Assembly (NCBI RefSeq): GCF_044761985.1
Contig: NZ_JBIWDK010000003.1
Coordinates: 124,001 to 188,000, forward strand
Direction: 5' to 3'
Source of the DNA: Peribacillus sp044761985
Lineage (GTDB): Bacteria; Bacillota; Bacilli; Bacillales; DSM-1321
DNA: 64,000 bases
Below, piece by piece: positions 16,548-25,206 of the stretch; position 1 is the stretch's first letter, and the number at the start of each line of letters is the position of its first letter. The notes beneath the pieces were generated by a model. The model did no database searches. It was given only the letters and a program-made list of their open reading frames with translations, and was not told the origin of the DNA. The position numbers were made by a program, and so were the translations under genes.

Positions 16548-17630
16548 ATGAAGATTGAAAGTTTACAAGTATCAGTGGAAACTCTACCACTGGTCAAACC
16601 ATTCAAGACTGCCTTGCGCACTGCAATGGAAATTGAGAACATCATGGTTTTCGTGAAGTTGGAGGATGGTACGGAAGGATTGGGTGCAGCAGCCCCAACG
16701 GTTGCCATCACAGGAGATTCCACTAATGGAATCATGACGGTCATTGAAGAAGTGATCGCGCCACATCTCATTGGCCGTGACATTGAGAGTATTCATGTAT
16801 TGTCTCAGGTAATCCAACAATCCTGTGTAGGCAATACAAGTGCAAAAGCTGCTGTTGAAATCGCTTTGTATGATGCAGTCAGCAAAAGGTGGCAGCTCCC
16901 TTTATATCAATATCTGGGTGGGAAATCGAATGAGTTGAAAAACGATATGACAATCAGTATTGATACACCTGATGAAATGGCAAAGGCGGCCTTGTCTCTA
17001 ATAGAAGGTGGATTTTCAACGATGAAAATCAAGCTGGGGAAGGATTGGAAGAGTGATGTGGAACGGGTCTCCCGCATTCGAGAAGCTGTGGGGGATCAAG
17101 TCATCATCCGGGTCGACGCGAATCAAGGATGGACAACAAAACAAGCAATCTCCATCATTCATGAAATCGAGGAGAGGAAGCTGAACGTTGATTTGGTGGA
17201 ACAGCCTGTACAAGCACATGACATCGATGGTTTGAAAGAAATAAAGAGGTCGGTGAACGTGCCGATCATGGCCGACGAAAGTCTGTTTTCCCCTCGTGAT
17301 GCCTTGAGACTTTTAAGTGAACGGGCTGTTGATTTACTGAATATTAAATTAATGAAAACCGGAGGAATTCGGCGTGCACTTCAGATCGCGGATATGGCAG
17401 AAGTAGCAGGGGTTGAATGCATGATCGGGAGTATGATGGAATCAACCATAAGTGTAGCGGCCGCAGCTCATCTGGCAACCGCGCATCCAAACATCACGAA
17501 GATTGACCTGGATGCACCATTATGGATTAAGGATGAACCATTTGAAGGACTTCAATTTAAGAAAGACCAACTCTTCATTACCGATAAACCTGGACTAGGG
17601 GTCAAGAGGAAATCCTCTTTTACTCAATAA
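16548..17630 (+). CDS. ykfB: L-Ala-D/L-Glu (dipeptide) epimerase, YkfB-like
   Basis: The 360-residue enolase-superfamily enzyme epimerises L-Ala-D-Glu from peptidoglycan to L-Ala-L-Glu so that it can be cleaved by ordinary peptidases. Catalytic features are the KIKLGKDW Lys pair (KxK), the metal ligands in RVDANQGW, VEQPV and MADES, and the second base Lys in NIKLMKTGG. The capping domain occupies about the first 125 residues. It lies 15 bases after the DUF819 gene and 26 bases before the ykfC-like gene, reproducing the murein-peptide logic of the B. subtilis ykf operon without ykfA or ykfD. Confidence 0.93.
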   Translation: MKIESLQVSVETLPLVKPFKTALRTAMEIENIMVFVKLEDGTEGLGAAAPTVAITGDSTNGIMTVIEEVIAPHLIGRDIESIHVLSQVIQQSCVGNTSAKAAVEIALYDAVSKRWQLPLYQYLGGKSNELKNDMTISIDTPDEMAKAALSLIEGGFSTMKIKLGKDWKSDVERVSRIREAVGDQVIIRVDANQGWTTKQAISIIHEIEERKLNVDLVEQPVQAHDIDGLKEIKRSVNVPIMADESLFSPRDALRLLSERAVDLLNIKLMKTGGIRRALQIADMAEVAGVECMIGSMMESTISVAAAAHLATAHPNITKIDLDAPLWIKDEPFEGLQFKKDQLFITDKPGLGVKRKSSFTQ

Positions 17631-17656
17631 AACTTTTTGGAAGGGTGATTATGTAA

Positions 17657-18664
17657 ATGGAAAGAAAAAAGGTATTGGTTTTCGTGCTATCTTTCTTTGC
17701 ACTTAGTATTTTACTATTCATTTCAAGTGAAGCAAGCGCAAAAGAAAAAGTGAGAAGTGCCTATGTAGATGTAGCGGTTGCCACTCTGTGGACGGAGCCG
17801 AACCTATTAAGACAATTGGATGCTCCTTCTGCGTCGAACCCCGTTGATTTGAATGCCTGGATCAAGTCCATGAAGTATGAGGACAAGCTGTGGCTTGTGG
17901 GTAACCTGGAAACACAGGCGTTATATGGGTCAAAAGTGACCATACTCGAAGAACGAGGAAATTGGGTGAAAGCAGCAGTAGCCAATCAGTTGACACCCCG
18001 AAATGAAGCGGGTTATCCAGGATGGATGCCAAAAGGGCAATTGAAGACAGCAAAGGCCTTTGAAAAACAACTCTCTAAAGGGTTAGTCCTTGTGGATGCT
18101 CCCAAGACTTGGCTTTATTCGGATTCGAAACAGCGGTCGAAATTCATGGAAGTCAGCTTTGATACACGCCTACCACTTTTACAGGTGAAAAAAGATAAGG
18201 TAAAAGTTATGACACCAAGTGATGGAGCCAAATGGATAGATAAGAAAGACGTAGAGATCTATCAAAATGAAAATCAAATTCCAAAACCGACGGGTACGGA
18301 CATCGTGCAATCGGGCAAAGGATTTTTAGGTCTTCCTTATCTATGGGCCGGAATGTCTGGTTTTGGATTTGACTGTTCCGGGTTTACCTATACGATGTAC
18401 CACGCTAATGGAATAACGATTCCAAGGGACTCTTCCGTTCAGGCGCAACAGGGGGAAATGGTGAAACGGGAAAACCTTGAACCAGGCGATTTACTCTTTT
18501 TTGCCTATGATAAAGGAAAAGGGAAGGTCCACCATGTAGGGATGTATATAGGAAAAGGGAAGATGATTCATTCGCCAAACACCTCTACACATGTAAGGAT
18601 AGATGAAATCGATACATCGGGTTACGGTGAAGAATATGCTGGGGCAAGAAGATATCTAGATTGA
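17657..18664 (+). CDS. ykfC: Gamma-D-glutamyl-L-diamino acid endopeptidase, YkfC-like (NlpC/P60)
   Basis: The 335-residue precursor has a signal peptide cut near SEASA, two SH3-like segments (about residues 30-210) and an NlpC/P60 domain with the catalytic Cys in GFDCSGFTY, His in VHHVGMYIG and a third polar residue in MIHSP. YkfC cuts between D-Glu and the diamino acid in stem peptides with a free N-terminal L-Ala, releasing L-Ala-D-Glu for the epimerase upstream. The export signal puts cleavage outside the cell, so the released dipeptide must be imported, consistent with the DUF819 membrane protein in the same operon. Confidence 0.93.
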   Translation: MERKKVLVFVLSFFALSILLFISSEASAKEKVRSAYVDVAVATLWTEPNLLRQLDAPSASNPVDLNAWIKSMKYEDKLWLVGNLETQALYGSKVTILEERGNWVKAAVANQLTPRNEAGYPGWMPKGQLKTAKAFEKQLSKGLVLVDAPKTWLYSDSKQRSKFMEVSFDTRLPLLQVKKDKVKVMTPSDGAKWIDKKDVEIYQNENQIPKPTGTDIVQSGKGFLGLPYLWAGMSGFGFDCSGFTYTMYHANGITIPRDSSVQAQQGEMVKRENLEPGDLLFFAYDKGKGKVHHVGMYIGKGKMIHSPNTSTHVRIDEIDTSGYGEEYAGARRYLD

Positions 18665-18684
18665 CTTTAGGCGTTATGATAGAC

Positions 18685-18722
18685 AAAAGGGGTTCGAAAT
18701 CTTCATTTCGAACCCCTTTTAT
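18685..18722. terminator. Bidirectional terminator between ykfC and DUF2798 gene
   Basis: A 16-bp perfect inverted repeat AAAAGGGGTTCGAAAT and a 4-nt loop, with T residues on both strands. Confidence 0.92.
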
Positions 18723-18750
18723 TTTGATATTCAGTTCGTCATCCTGGGCA

Positions 18751-19260
18751 TTATTTTATAATGGCAACGGCAGGATCTTTTTTATCTTGATTAGCATGTA
18801 TTTTTACCATGGCCATTCTTGCAAGGGGTTGAATGACTAAACTCTCAGCAATAAGAACGATGAAGAAGTTTCTTGGCCAATATGAAATAAAGTTGCTAAA
18901 GGTATCCGAATTAAAACCGTTACCGATGATTCCGCCAATGAAAGTCATGCACATGGACATGCCGAATACAGTGAATACGATACGGAATAAAATCTTTGCG
19001 TTAAAGCTATCTGTTGGTTGGGTGAACTTTTTAACCATGTTTTCTGCAATGCGTCCTACAAGGACTGGCTCAATGACCATGGCGATAATAAACATGATTG
19101 GCCAAATTTTGATAATATCCATTGCAATTTCCCCATTAAATTCACCAGTTACTGTAATGATACTGAATGACGACATGAATAAAGAGGTAAGAAAACAGAT
19201 GATACCTCCGTATAATGCGCCCTCTTTGCCGTTTCTTGGTAATCTAGTTTCGTTTTTCAA
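18751..19260 (-). CDS. DUF2798 membrane protein, two repeats
   Basis: The 169-residue protein has four hydrophobic segments arranged as two DUF2798 units, each with a membrane helix ending in a Trp-Pro pair (IKIWPIMFI and SYWPRNFFIV) followed by a helix with VEPVLVGRIAENMV or AESLVIQPLARMAM. Function of the family is unknown. The TetR regulator gene lies just upstream on the same strand, separated by a weak terminator, and may control it. Confidence 0.8.
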   Translation of the reverse strand: MKNETRLPRNGKEGALYGGIICFLTSLFMSSFSIITVTGEFNGEIAMDIIKIWPIMFIIAMVIEPVLVGRIAENMVKKFTQPTDSFNAKILFRIVFTVFGMSMCMTFIGGIIGNGFNSDTFSNFISYWPRNFFIVLIAESLVIQPLARMAMVKIHANQDKKDPAVAIIK

Positions 19261-19354
19261 TGTTTTCTTCCTTCCGAAAATACATATTTAGACGTTGTGG
19301 CTACGTGATCAATACACGTAAAAAGTATTTACACTACTGATTCTAAGGCGTAAT

Positions 19355-19383
19355 GAAAATCCCTCAACAAGCAAGTCGAGGGG
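19355..19383 (-). terminator. Weak terminator after the TetR gene
   Basis: Read on the minus strand, an 8-bp stem CCCTCGAC / GTTGAGGG with one G-T pair is followed by ATTTTC. Confidence 0.5.
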
Positions 19384-19409
19384 CTTTGTATGGACTTGAT
19401 TATATTACA

Positions 19410-19970
19410 TTAATACGCCTTTAATAAATTGGGCAATCCCTTCGAAATCGTTCTTAATGGTTCGCTCGAGTTTTTTGTTAAACAAAGCATGATCCCACCT
19501 TCGATGGTAGCGGTCAGCATTAATGCCAGTGCCTGAGCTGCTTCTTTGGAAAAGCCATCTTCTATTAATTTGATTGAATAAATATCTTGAATCTTTGTGA
19601 AAGTGAGAGCACATGTGGTTCTCACTGGTTCGCTTAGTGATCCCATTTCGCTTACGATACTACTGAATGTATAACCAGTAATCATCCCATCACGATCATA
19701 CTGAACGGCCAGTTTTTCAATCATCGATTGAGTAGCCATTTGTGTAGTTGGATGTTGTTGGAAAATTTCTTTCATATCCGAAGTGATCATAGTATTCAAA
19801 GATTGAAGACAAGCGATGAGTAATTCTTCTTTTCCGTTGGGAAAGTGGTGATAAAGTGAGCCTTTTGAAATGTTACATTTCTTTAAGATCTCATTTAATC
19901 CTACGCCTAAATATCCTTTTTTCTGAAAAAGGTTTGTAGCGATGTCAATGATCAGTGATTTTGTATCCAA
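19410..19970 (-). CDS. TetR/AcrR family repressor (LmrA/YxaF-like)
   Basis: The 186-residue protein has an N-terminal helix-turn-helix (GVGLNEILKKCNISKGSLYHHFPNG, about residues 20-48) and a C-terminal ligand domain like the LmrA/YxaF group. A perfect 18-bp palindrome (AAACnnACCGGTnnGTTT) lies 19 bases before the ATG and overlaps the ribosome binding site, so autorepression is likely. The downstream DUF2798 gene is the nearest possible target. Confidence 0.88.
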   Translation of the reverse strand: MDTKSLIIDIATNLFQKKGYLGVGLNEILKKCNISKGSLYHHFPNGKEELLIACLQSLNTMITSDMKEIFQQHPTTQMATQSMIEKLAVQYDRDGMITGYTFSSIVSEMGSLSEPVRTTCALTFTKIQDIYSIKLIEDGFSKEAAQALALMLTATIEGGIMLCLTKNSSEPLRTISKGLPNLLKAY

Positions 19971-19988
19971 TCGCAGGAAACCTCCTCT

Positions 19989-20006
19989 AAACCAACCGGT
20001 CTGTTT
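19989..20006. promoter_or_regulatory. Palindromic TetR-type operator
   Basis: AAACCAACCGGTCTGTTT is a palindrome of the form AAACnnACCGGTnnGTTT, directly upstream of the TetR gene. Its position covers or touches the ribosome binding site (CCTCC at 19981-19985 on this strand). Binding is inferred from position and symmetry. Confidence 0.65.
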
Positions 20007-20151
20007 TTGAATATATCAAAATAATGTTTTATAAGTCAAGATAATTATAAATTCACATTTTTAAGAAATTAAAGTTTATCCCCATTCCCTGATCCTACTA
20101 GGATAACGCATATGTGGATGGTGTATACAACGGTATATTCTTTGCTTCCAT

Positions 20152-20180
20152 AAAAAAGAGAGCCCTTAACAGGCTCCTGA
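20152..20180 (-). terminator. Terminator of the VOC family gene
   Basis: On the minus strand GGAGCC-TGTTAA-GGGCTC forms a short stem followed by CTTTTTTA. Confidence 0.65.
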
Positions 20181-20233
20181 ATACTCCCAATCATTCTTAT
20201 TCTTTGTAAGTTCTGTCTGGTCTTGGAAGGTAT

Positions 20234-20608
20234 TTAGCTTTTGACCCGTTCAAGCAATTCCATGCGGTTACCGAAAGGGTCGGAAATGAAGAATCTTTTA
20301 ACACCTGGGATTCTATCGTCCTCAGTGACATCGATTCCGTTTGTTACTAAATGCTGTTTTAAAGCTTCTATATTCTCTACTTCAAAAGCGGGATGAGCTT
20401 TTTTCGCTGGATAAAATGGTTCTTCGATTCCGATATGTATTTGGTGATTGGCGAATTCAAACCAAACGCCACCGCGTTTCTTTAGGGCTTCAGGTTTCTC
20501 GACTTCATCAAAGCCTAGCAGGTCCTTGAAAAATGTTCTTGCCTTGTCCTCACTGCCTTTAGGGGCGGCGAGCTGAATATGGTCAATGGACTTAAAAGTA
20601 AATGGCAT
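20234..20608 (-). CDS. VOC superfamily (glyoxalase/bleomycin resistance-like) protein
   Basis: The 124-residue protein contains one vicinal-oxygen-chelate domain: FKSIDHIQLAAPKG at the start with the metal-ligand His, a central HIGIEEPFYPAKKAHPAFEV and the end FFISDPFGNRMELLE with the metal-ligand Glu. Such proteins act as small metal-dependent lyases, isomerases or binding proteins. ATG 20608 has GAGGGG upstream; a TTG at 20617 is the only other start. The substrate is unknown. Confidence 0.85.
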   Translation of the reverse strand: MPFTFKSIDHIQLAAPKGSEDKARTFFKDLLGFDEVEKPEALKKRGGVWFEFANHQIHIGIEEPFYPAKKAHPAFEVENIEALKQHLVTNGIDVTEDDRIPGVKRFFISDPFGNRMELLERVKS

Positions 20609-20778
20609 GTAAATCAATCCCCTCTGGATCCAAATGGATAGTATGTTCTTGATTCAAACTTTACACTTATTGTAATAATAAGGAAATTACAATGTTGTTA
20701 TTTAAACCGATAAGTCTTGCTTATGGTTAACGATCCTAACGTGTTTGTAATGGAAGGATATAATTGGAAAGGCGAAAT

Positions 20779-22395
20779 CTAAGTGGTTAGCAGGGTGTTG
20801 ATCCTTAGGGCAAGTCGTATTTGCAGTGTGGTTTCAGGGTCTTTCAAGCTCTTCCCAAGTAGTTCCTCGCATTTCTCGAGTCTGTATACAACGGTGTTCC
20901 GATGAACAAATAATCTCTTGGCTGTTTCGGAAATTTGGCAATGGGTCTCCAGGTAGACGGATAGTGTCTGCAATAATGGTTCTTGCTCTTCGTTCTTTAT
21001 TTTCGAAAATCCTTGTAGGGCGAAGTGGTTAAAGTTCTTTAGGTCTTCTTCAGGGATGATTCGTAGCAATTCCATGATGTCTTTTGTCCGGAATGTCTGG
21101 ATATATCCAGCCCTTTTTGATAGACCGCCTTCCTTGAGGGAGTCATTCGCTTCCTTGAAGGCGTGTTTGATCTGAAGAAATTTCGGGGCCATATGGCTGA
21201 CTCCGAACGACATGGTACAGTCAAATTGTTTATTCACTGTTCTTTGCAAGGCATGTAAGGAGGATTCTACATATTGAAGGGAACGGTTTGAATCTTCGTT
21301 TACCTCATATAAAAGAATGCACTTCTTTCCTTTTGTAAAGAGGTGGATAGGGAGGGTTGAGTCGAGAAGTTCCTCTTCTAAAAATGCATAAACCGAATCG
21401 GCTTTTTCCTGTTGCTGTGTATAGTTTTTACTTTCATGGGTTTCGTCCATTTTCCCAACGACGCATATATATGTTTGTTCGTTATGTAAGGAGAACTCTT
21501 TTGCCCGGTTTATGATTTCCTCATGTGAGGAGAAGCTGCCATCAAGGACATGGAGGAAGAATTCATTTCGTATATTTCGATCATGCTGTTTGAGTGCGTG
21601 CTCTTTCATTAATGCGAAGGAGATGACGTTTGTGGCCTGTTCGATTGTTAAGGTAATCAAATTGTCGCTAGACTTGATTTCTCCTGAAATGGTCAAATAT
21701 CCAAATGTTTTTCCATCCAGATAGATGGGGAAAACAGTATAGGTTTGCTGATTGGATAGGACTGAAAATGAGAAAAAAGGAGACTTGGTTAGTTGGAAAT
21801 TGTATCCTTCACTGATCATTTTTTTGATTATTGAAAAAACTGAAGAGGTGCGATATGGATGAATCATCGGTTTAAGGTATTGATCAACCAATGTGATGGG
21901 ATATTCAATCATATTGGATAAATGATCGAGTAATTTCTGAATTCCTTTTCCACGCATAATGAGATTGGTGAATTGTTTATGTGTTTCCATCGCGTGCGTT
22001 AATTCATTGGCTCGTTGATCGAGAATTTGCCGGAGTATGAGATTGGTGATTTCACCGAGAGACAAGTCTGCGGGAAGATCGATGATAGGAAGAGAGAGTT
22101 CGTTGGCAAGTTGAAGTATCTCCTCAGGTACTTCCTTCAAGTACCGTCGAGTCTTGATGCCGAGTGCGGCACAACCTTGTTTGGCCATGCCTTCGATGAG
22201 AGTCTTGAATAAGAGTGGCTGGTCCTTCAGGTGGTACGCGGTCGTTACGAGAAATTCATTAGGTTTTAGAAAATGGATGATATCCGGGGCATCCATCATG
22301 TTGACCGTTTGTACTTCCCCATCCAATCCTAATTCTCCAGCGATAACGTGCATGCCGGGTAAAAACGGCAAATGTAAAAGTTCGGCTACCTTCAT
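20779..22395 (-). CDS. pucR: PucR family transcriptional regulator of purine catabolism
   Basis: The 538-residue protein has the PucR N-terminal domain (about 1-125, LPFLPGMHVIAGELGLDGEV, PNEFLVTTAYHLKD), a central CdaR-type GGDEF-like domain (about 290-410) and a C-terminal helix-turn-helix (about 470-530, CQISETAKRLFVHRNTVVYRLE). PucR in B. subtilis responds to allantoin-type intermediates and controls the puc genes. Here it is divergent from a run of four ureide genes starting with a Rieske oxygenase, so it very likely controls them and possibly the urate permease block at 12321-14564. Confidence 0.92.
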   Translation of the reverse strand: MKVAELLHLPFLPGMHVIAGELGLDGEVQTVNMMDAPDIIHFLKPNEFLVTTAYHLKDQPLLFKTLIEGMAKQGCAALGIKTRRYLKEVPEEILQLANELSLPIIDLPADLSLGEITNLILRQILDQRANELTHAMETHKQFTNLIMRGKGIQKLLDHLSNMIEYPITLVDQYLKPMIHPYRTSSVFSIIKKMISEGYNFQLTKSPFFSFSVLSNQQTYTVFPIYLDGKTFGYLTISGEIKSSDNLITLTIEQATNVISFALMKEHALKQHDRNIRNEFFLHVLDGSFSSHEEIINRAKEFSLHNEQTYICVVGKMDETHESKNYTQQQEKADSVYAFLEEELLDSTLPIHLFTKGKKCILLYEVNEDSNRSLQYVESSLHALQRTVNKQFDCTMSFGVSHMAPKFLQIKHAFKEANDSLKEGGLSKRAGYIQTFRTKDIMELLRIIPEEDLKNFNHFALQGFSKIKNEEQEPLLQTLSVYLETHCQISETAKRLFVHRNTVVYRLEKCEELLGKSLKDPETTLQIRLALRINTLLTT

Positions 22396-22685
22396 CTAAA
22401 CACACCTCATTCATTAAGATTTTGATTATCTAGGGGTGTGCGAGTGTAATAGTCTTTTCCTATAGAACGTGCTGTGGACTATTTCCTTATCGCCTTCATG
22501 ATGTGAGTTTTTTTCTATCATATCATACAATTCCTTTGACAATCCTTACAAATTTTCCATTTTATTTTGTTGAGATAGCCAAAATTATATTTTAATGTAA
22601 GGTTTTATAACATTGGTGGTGACATAATGTCTGAATATTGGTACTATTTATAAAAAGCTATGAATGAAAAAGGGGAGATGAAGGA

Positions 22686-23741
22686 ATGAAGGAAACCAAT
22701 GTTGCTACGAAGAAGAAAAAAAGAGTGACACCCTATCCAAAAGAATGCACGTTCAGTAAAGAGGATTGGGATGTATTGACGCAGTATTGGTTTCCGGTGG
22801 CGGCGGTCGAGGAAGTGACGGAAAAGCCCCTCGGCATTAAATTGCTGGATGTCCATCTTGTACTTTACCGTGCGAGCGGAAAAATCATTGTGGCTAGGGA
22901 TCTTTGTCTGCACCGGGGGGTTCCGCTAAGCATGGGGTGGGTGGAAGAAGACAATATCGTTTGTCCTTATCATGGATTTAGATACGGGCCAGAGGGGAAC
23001 TGCACGGGAATTCCCGCACACCCTAATGCGAAAATATCTCCTCGTCTTTGCATTACTATCTATCCGACGGTAGAACGTTATGGATTGGTCTGGACTTCGA
23101 TAGCAAGCGATGTTGAGGATATCCCGCCATTGCCGGCATGGGACGATCAGGCATACCTGAATATTCTGCCTCCGTTCATCGACATTGCTGGTTCTGCAGG
23201 AAGACAGATGGAAGGGTTTTTGGATGTATCTCATTTTGCCTGGGTTCACTCAGAAAGCTTCGCTGATCGTGATAATCCCGTTGTGCCAAGTTATAAAGTG
23301 GATAAAACGGAATACGGCTTACATGTCGAGTATAGAAGTTCGGTCAGCAATTACGGAAAAGACCTGAAACATTTGGAACCGCCGAATTTTGAGTGGCTAC
23401 GCGTGTTTGACATTTATCCTCCATTAGCGGCGAGGTTGACAGTCCATTTTCCGGAAGGTGGGAAATTATTTATCCTGAATTGCGCTAGTCCAGTCTCGGC
23501 TAGGAAAACAAGGATGTTTTCCCCGATGGCGCGAAATTTTGATTTAGATGCACCTCTTGAAGACACATACGAATTCAATTTACAGATTTTTAATGAAGAT
23601 AAGGAAATGGTCGAAAATCAAAAGCCGGAGGAGTTGCCGCTCGATCTTCAAGCGGAAGCCCATATCGCGGCGGATAAGACTTCGATTGCCTACCGTCAAC
23701 TATTGAGGGAATTGGGGTTAGGCTCAAATTATACAAGTTGA
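22686..23741 (+). CDS. Rieske non-heme iron oxygenase, alpha-subunit type
   Basis: The 351-residue protein has an N-terminal Rieske [2Fe-2S] domain (CLHRGVPLSMGW and CPYHGFRYG, giving Cys-x-His and Cys-x2-His ligands, about residues 73-96) and a catalytic domain with the mononuclear iron motif LDVSHFAWVH (Asp, His, His near residues 180-190). It belongs to the oxygenase components related to vanillate demethylase-type enzymes. It heads a PucR-divergent run with allantoate amidohydrolase, PucG and allantoinase. No reductase or ferredoxin partner is encoded nearby, and its substrate is unknown. Since the window has HIU hydrolase and OHCU decarboxylase but no uricase, urate or another purine is a candidate substrate; this is a hypothesis. 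Confidence 0.85.
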   Translation: MKETNVATKKKKRVTPYPKECTFSKEDWDVLTQYWFPVAAVEEVTEKPLGIKLLDVHLVLYRASGKIIVARDLCLHRGVPLSMGWVEEDNIVCPYHGFRYGPEGNCTGIPAHPNAKISPRLCITIYPTVERYGLVWTSIASDVEDIPPLPAWDDQAYLNILPPFIDIAGSAGRQMEGFLDVSHFAWVHSESFADRDNPVVPSYKVDKTEYGLHVEYRSSVSNYGKDLKHLEPPNFEWLRVFDIYPPLAARLTVHFPEGGKLFILNCASPVSARKTRMFSPMARNFDLDAPLEDTYEFNLQIFNEDKEMVENQKPEELPLDLQAEAHIAADKTSIAYRQLLRELGLGSNYTS

Positions 23742-23743
23742 TG

Positions 23744-23780
23744 TGTGAGGGTGTCCTTGTGGACGCTCTCGCTTTTTTTC
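23744..23780 (+). terminator. Terminator after the Rieske oxygenase gene
   Basis: A GC-rich stem with G-T pairs (GTGAGGGTGTCC / GGACGCTCTCGC) is followed by seven T residues, starting three bases after the stop codon. The next gene therefore probably has its own promoter. Confidence 0.8.
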
Positions 23781-23944
23781 TACCAAATAAGTTTGTCGTT
23801 TAGTGATGGTGTACAAAAATATCTTTGATTTCTAACAGAATTGTCAATGAAGTTCATCATGTAAGCAAGTAAAATAATCTATATAACATAATTTTGTGAA
23901 GATTCATAACATACAATAGGGCTGAATAAGAGGAGGTAAACGTG

Positions 23945-25192
23945 ATGGCCATGCAAATCAAGGAATCTCTTTATGAAAAAGATAATGTTGCTTCTATGAT
24001 TGAATGGTTGGCTTCTTTCGGGTTAACGGAGAAGCAGGGAGTAACTCGGTTATTATATTCCAAGGCATGGGTGCAGGCCCAGCGAGCATTGAAAACGGAA
24101 ATGGAAAAAGTGGGTTTACGGACGCATTTTGATAGCGTAGGCAACTTGTTTGGAAGATTGGAAGGGACGAATCCCGGAAGTAAAACAATCCTGACGGGGT
24201 CGCATATTGATACGGTTGTCGAAGGAGGGAAGTATGATGGTGCATTTGGGGTCATCGCTAGTTTTCTAGCGGTACAAAGGTTGCATCAAACCTATGGGCC
24301 TCCCCGGAAAACGATCGAAGTCGTTTCCTTTTGTGAAGAAGAAGGGAGCCGTTTCCCCTTGACATTCTGGGGATCGAGGAATATCCAAGGGGTGTATGGT
24401 CTGGACCAAGTGAAAGGGCTGATGGATTCAGAGGGGTATCCATTTTTGAAAGCCATGAAGGAAGCAGGTTTTGACCCTGATACATATATAACGCCAGTCC
24501 GTGATGATATTGAGGGATTCGTCGAGATTCATATTGAACAGGGAAGTATCTTGGAAAAAAATCAAAAGACGATCGGGGTCGTCAGTCATATTGTTGGGCA
24601 GCGTCGCTATACGATTAGGGTTCTTGGTGAAAGTAATCATGCAGGCACCACTCCGATGCATGATCGAAGGGATGCAGTCAGTGCAGCTTCGGAATACATT
24701 TCTTTTTTAACGAGTAAGGCCAAGGAAATGGACCCTCATTTAGTGGCGACGGTCGGTAAAGTGGATGTGTTTCCAAACGTTCCGAACGTCGTGGCTGGTG
24801 AAGTGGCATTTAGTTTAGATATCAGGCATCACCAAGAAGATGTCCTTGATTCGTTTTGTCGGGAGATTTTCTCTACCTTCCAATCTCATGCTGATGGTAA
24901 CGAGATACAGTTGGAAGTTGCACAGTGGATGGATGTCGTGCCGGTTGAATTAAGTACAGAGATGAATTCCTTGGTTCGGGAAATTACCGAAAATCATAAG
25001 ATTCCTTATCAAGATATCATTAGCGGTGCGGGGCATGATGCACAGGTGTTTGGTTCGATTTGTCCGACATGCTTGCTCTTCGTTCCAAGTCGGGATGGAA
25101 TCAGCCATTCACCGAGAGAACTTACGAACATTCAGGACTTAGAAAAAGGAATCGATGTGTTAAGCGACCTATTATATAAATTAGCCTATTAA
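23945..25192 (+). CDS. allC: Allantoate amidohydrolase (M20 family)
   Basis: The 415-residue enzyme hydrolyses allantoate to ureidoglycine (then ureidoglycolate), releasing ammonia and CO2. It is a di-metal M20 hydrolase: metal ligands in TGSHIDTVVEGGKYDGAFGV, the catalytic CEEEGSRFP, HIEQGSILE and the late GAGHDAQVF. The dimerisation domain occupies about residues 215-330 (HAGTTPMHDRRDA). The ATG at 23945 is chosen for an 8-base spacing from AGGAGG; a GTG lies one codon earlier. It is 14 bases before pucG. Related ureidopropionase-type enzymes are hard to separate by sequence, but the context fixes the role. Confidence 0.93.
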   Translation: MAMQIKESLYEKDNVASMIEWLASFGLTEKQGVTRLLYSKAWVQAQRALKTEMEKVGLRTHFDSVGNLFGRLEGTNPGSKTILTGSHIDTVVEGGKYDGAFGVIASFLAVQRLHQTYGPPRKTIEVVSFCEEEGSRFPLTFWGSRNIQGVYGLDQVKGLMDSEGYPFLKAMKEAGFDPDTYITPVRDDIEGFVEIHIEQGSILEKNQKTIGVVSHIVGQRRYTIRVLGESNHAGTTPMHDRRDAVSAASEYISFLTSKAKEMDPHLVATVGKVDVFPNVPNVVAGEVAFSLDIRHHQEDVLDSFCREIFSTFQSHADGNEIQLEVAQWMDVVPVELSTEMNSLVREITENHKIPYQDIISGAGHDAQVFGSICPTCLLFVPSRDGISHSPRELTNIQDLEKGIDVLSDLLYKLAY

Positions 25193-25206
25193 AGGGGGAA
25201 GATGAA

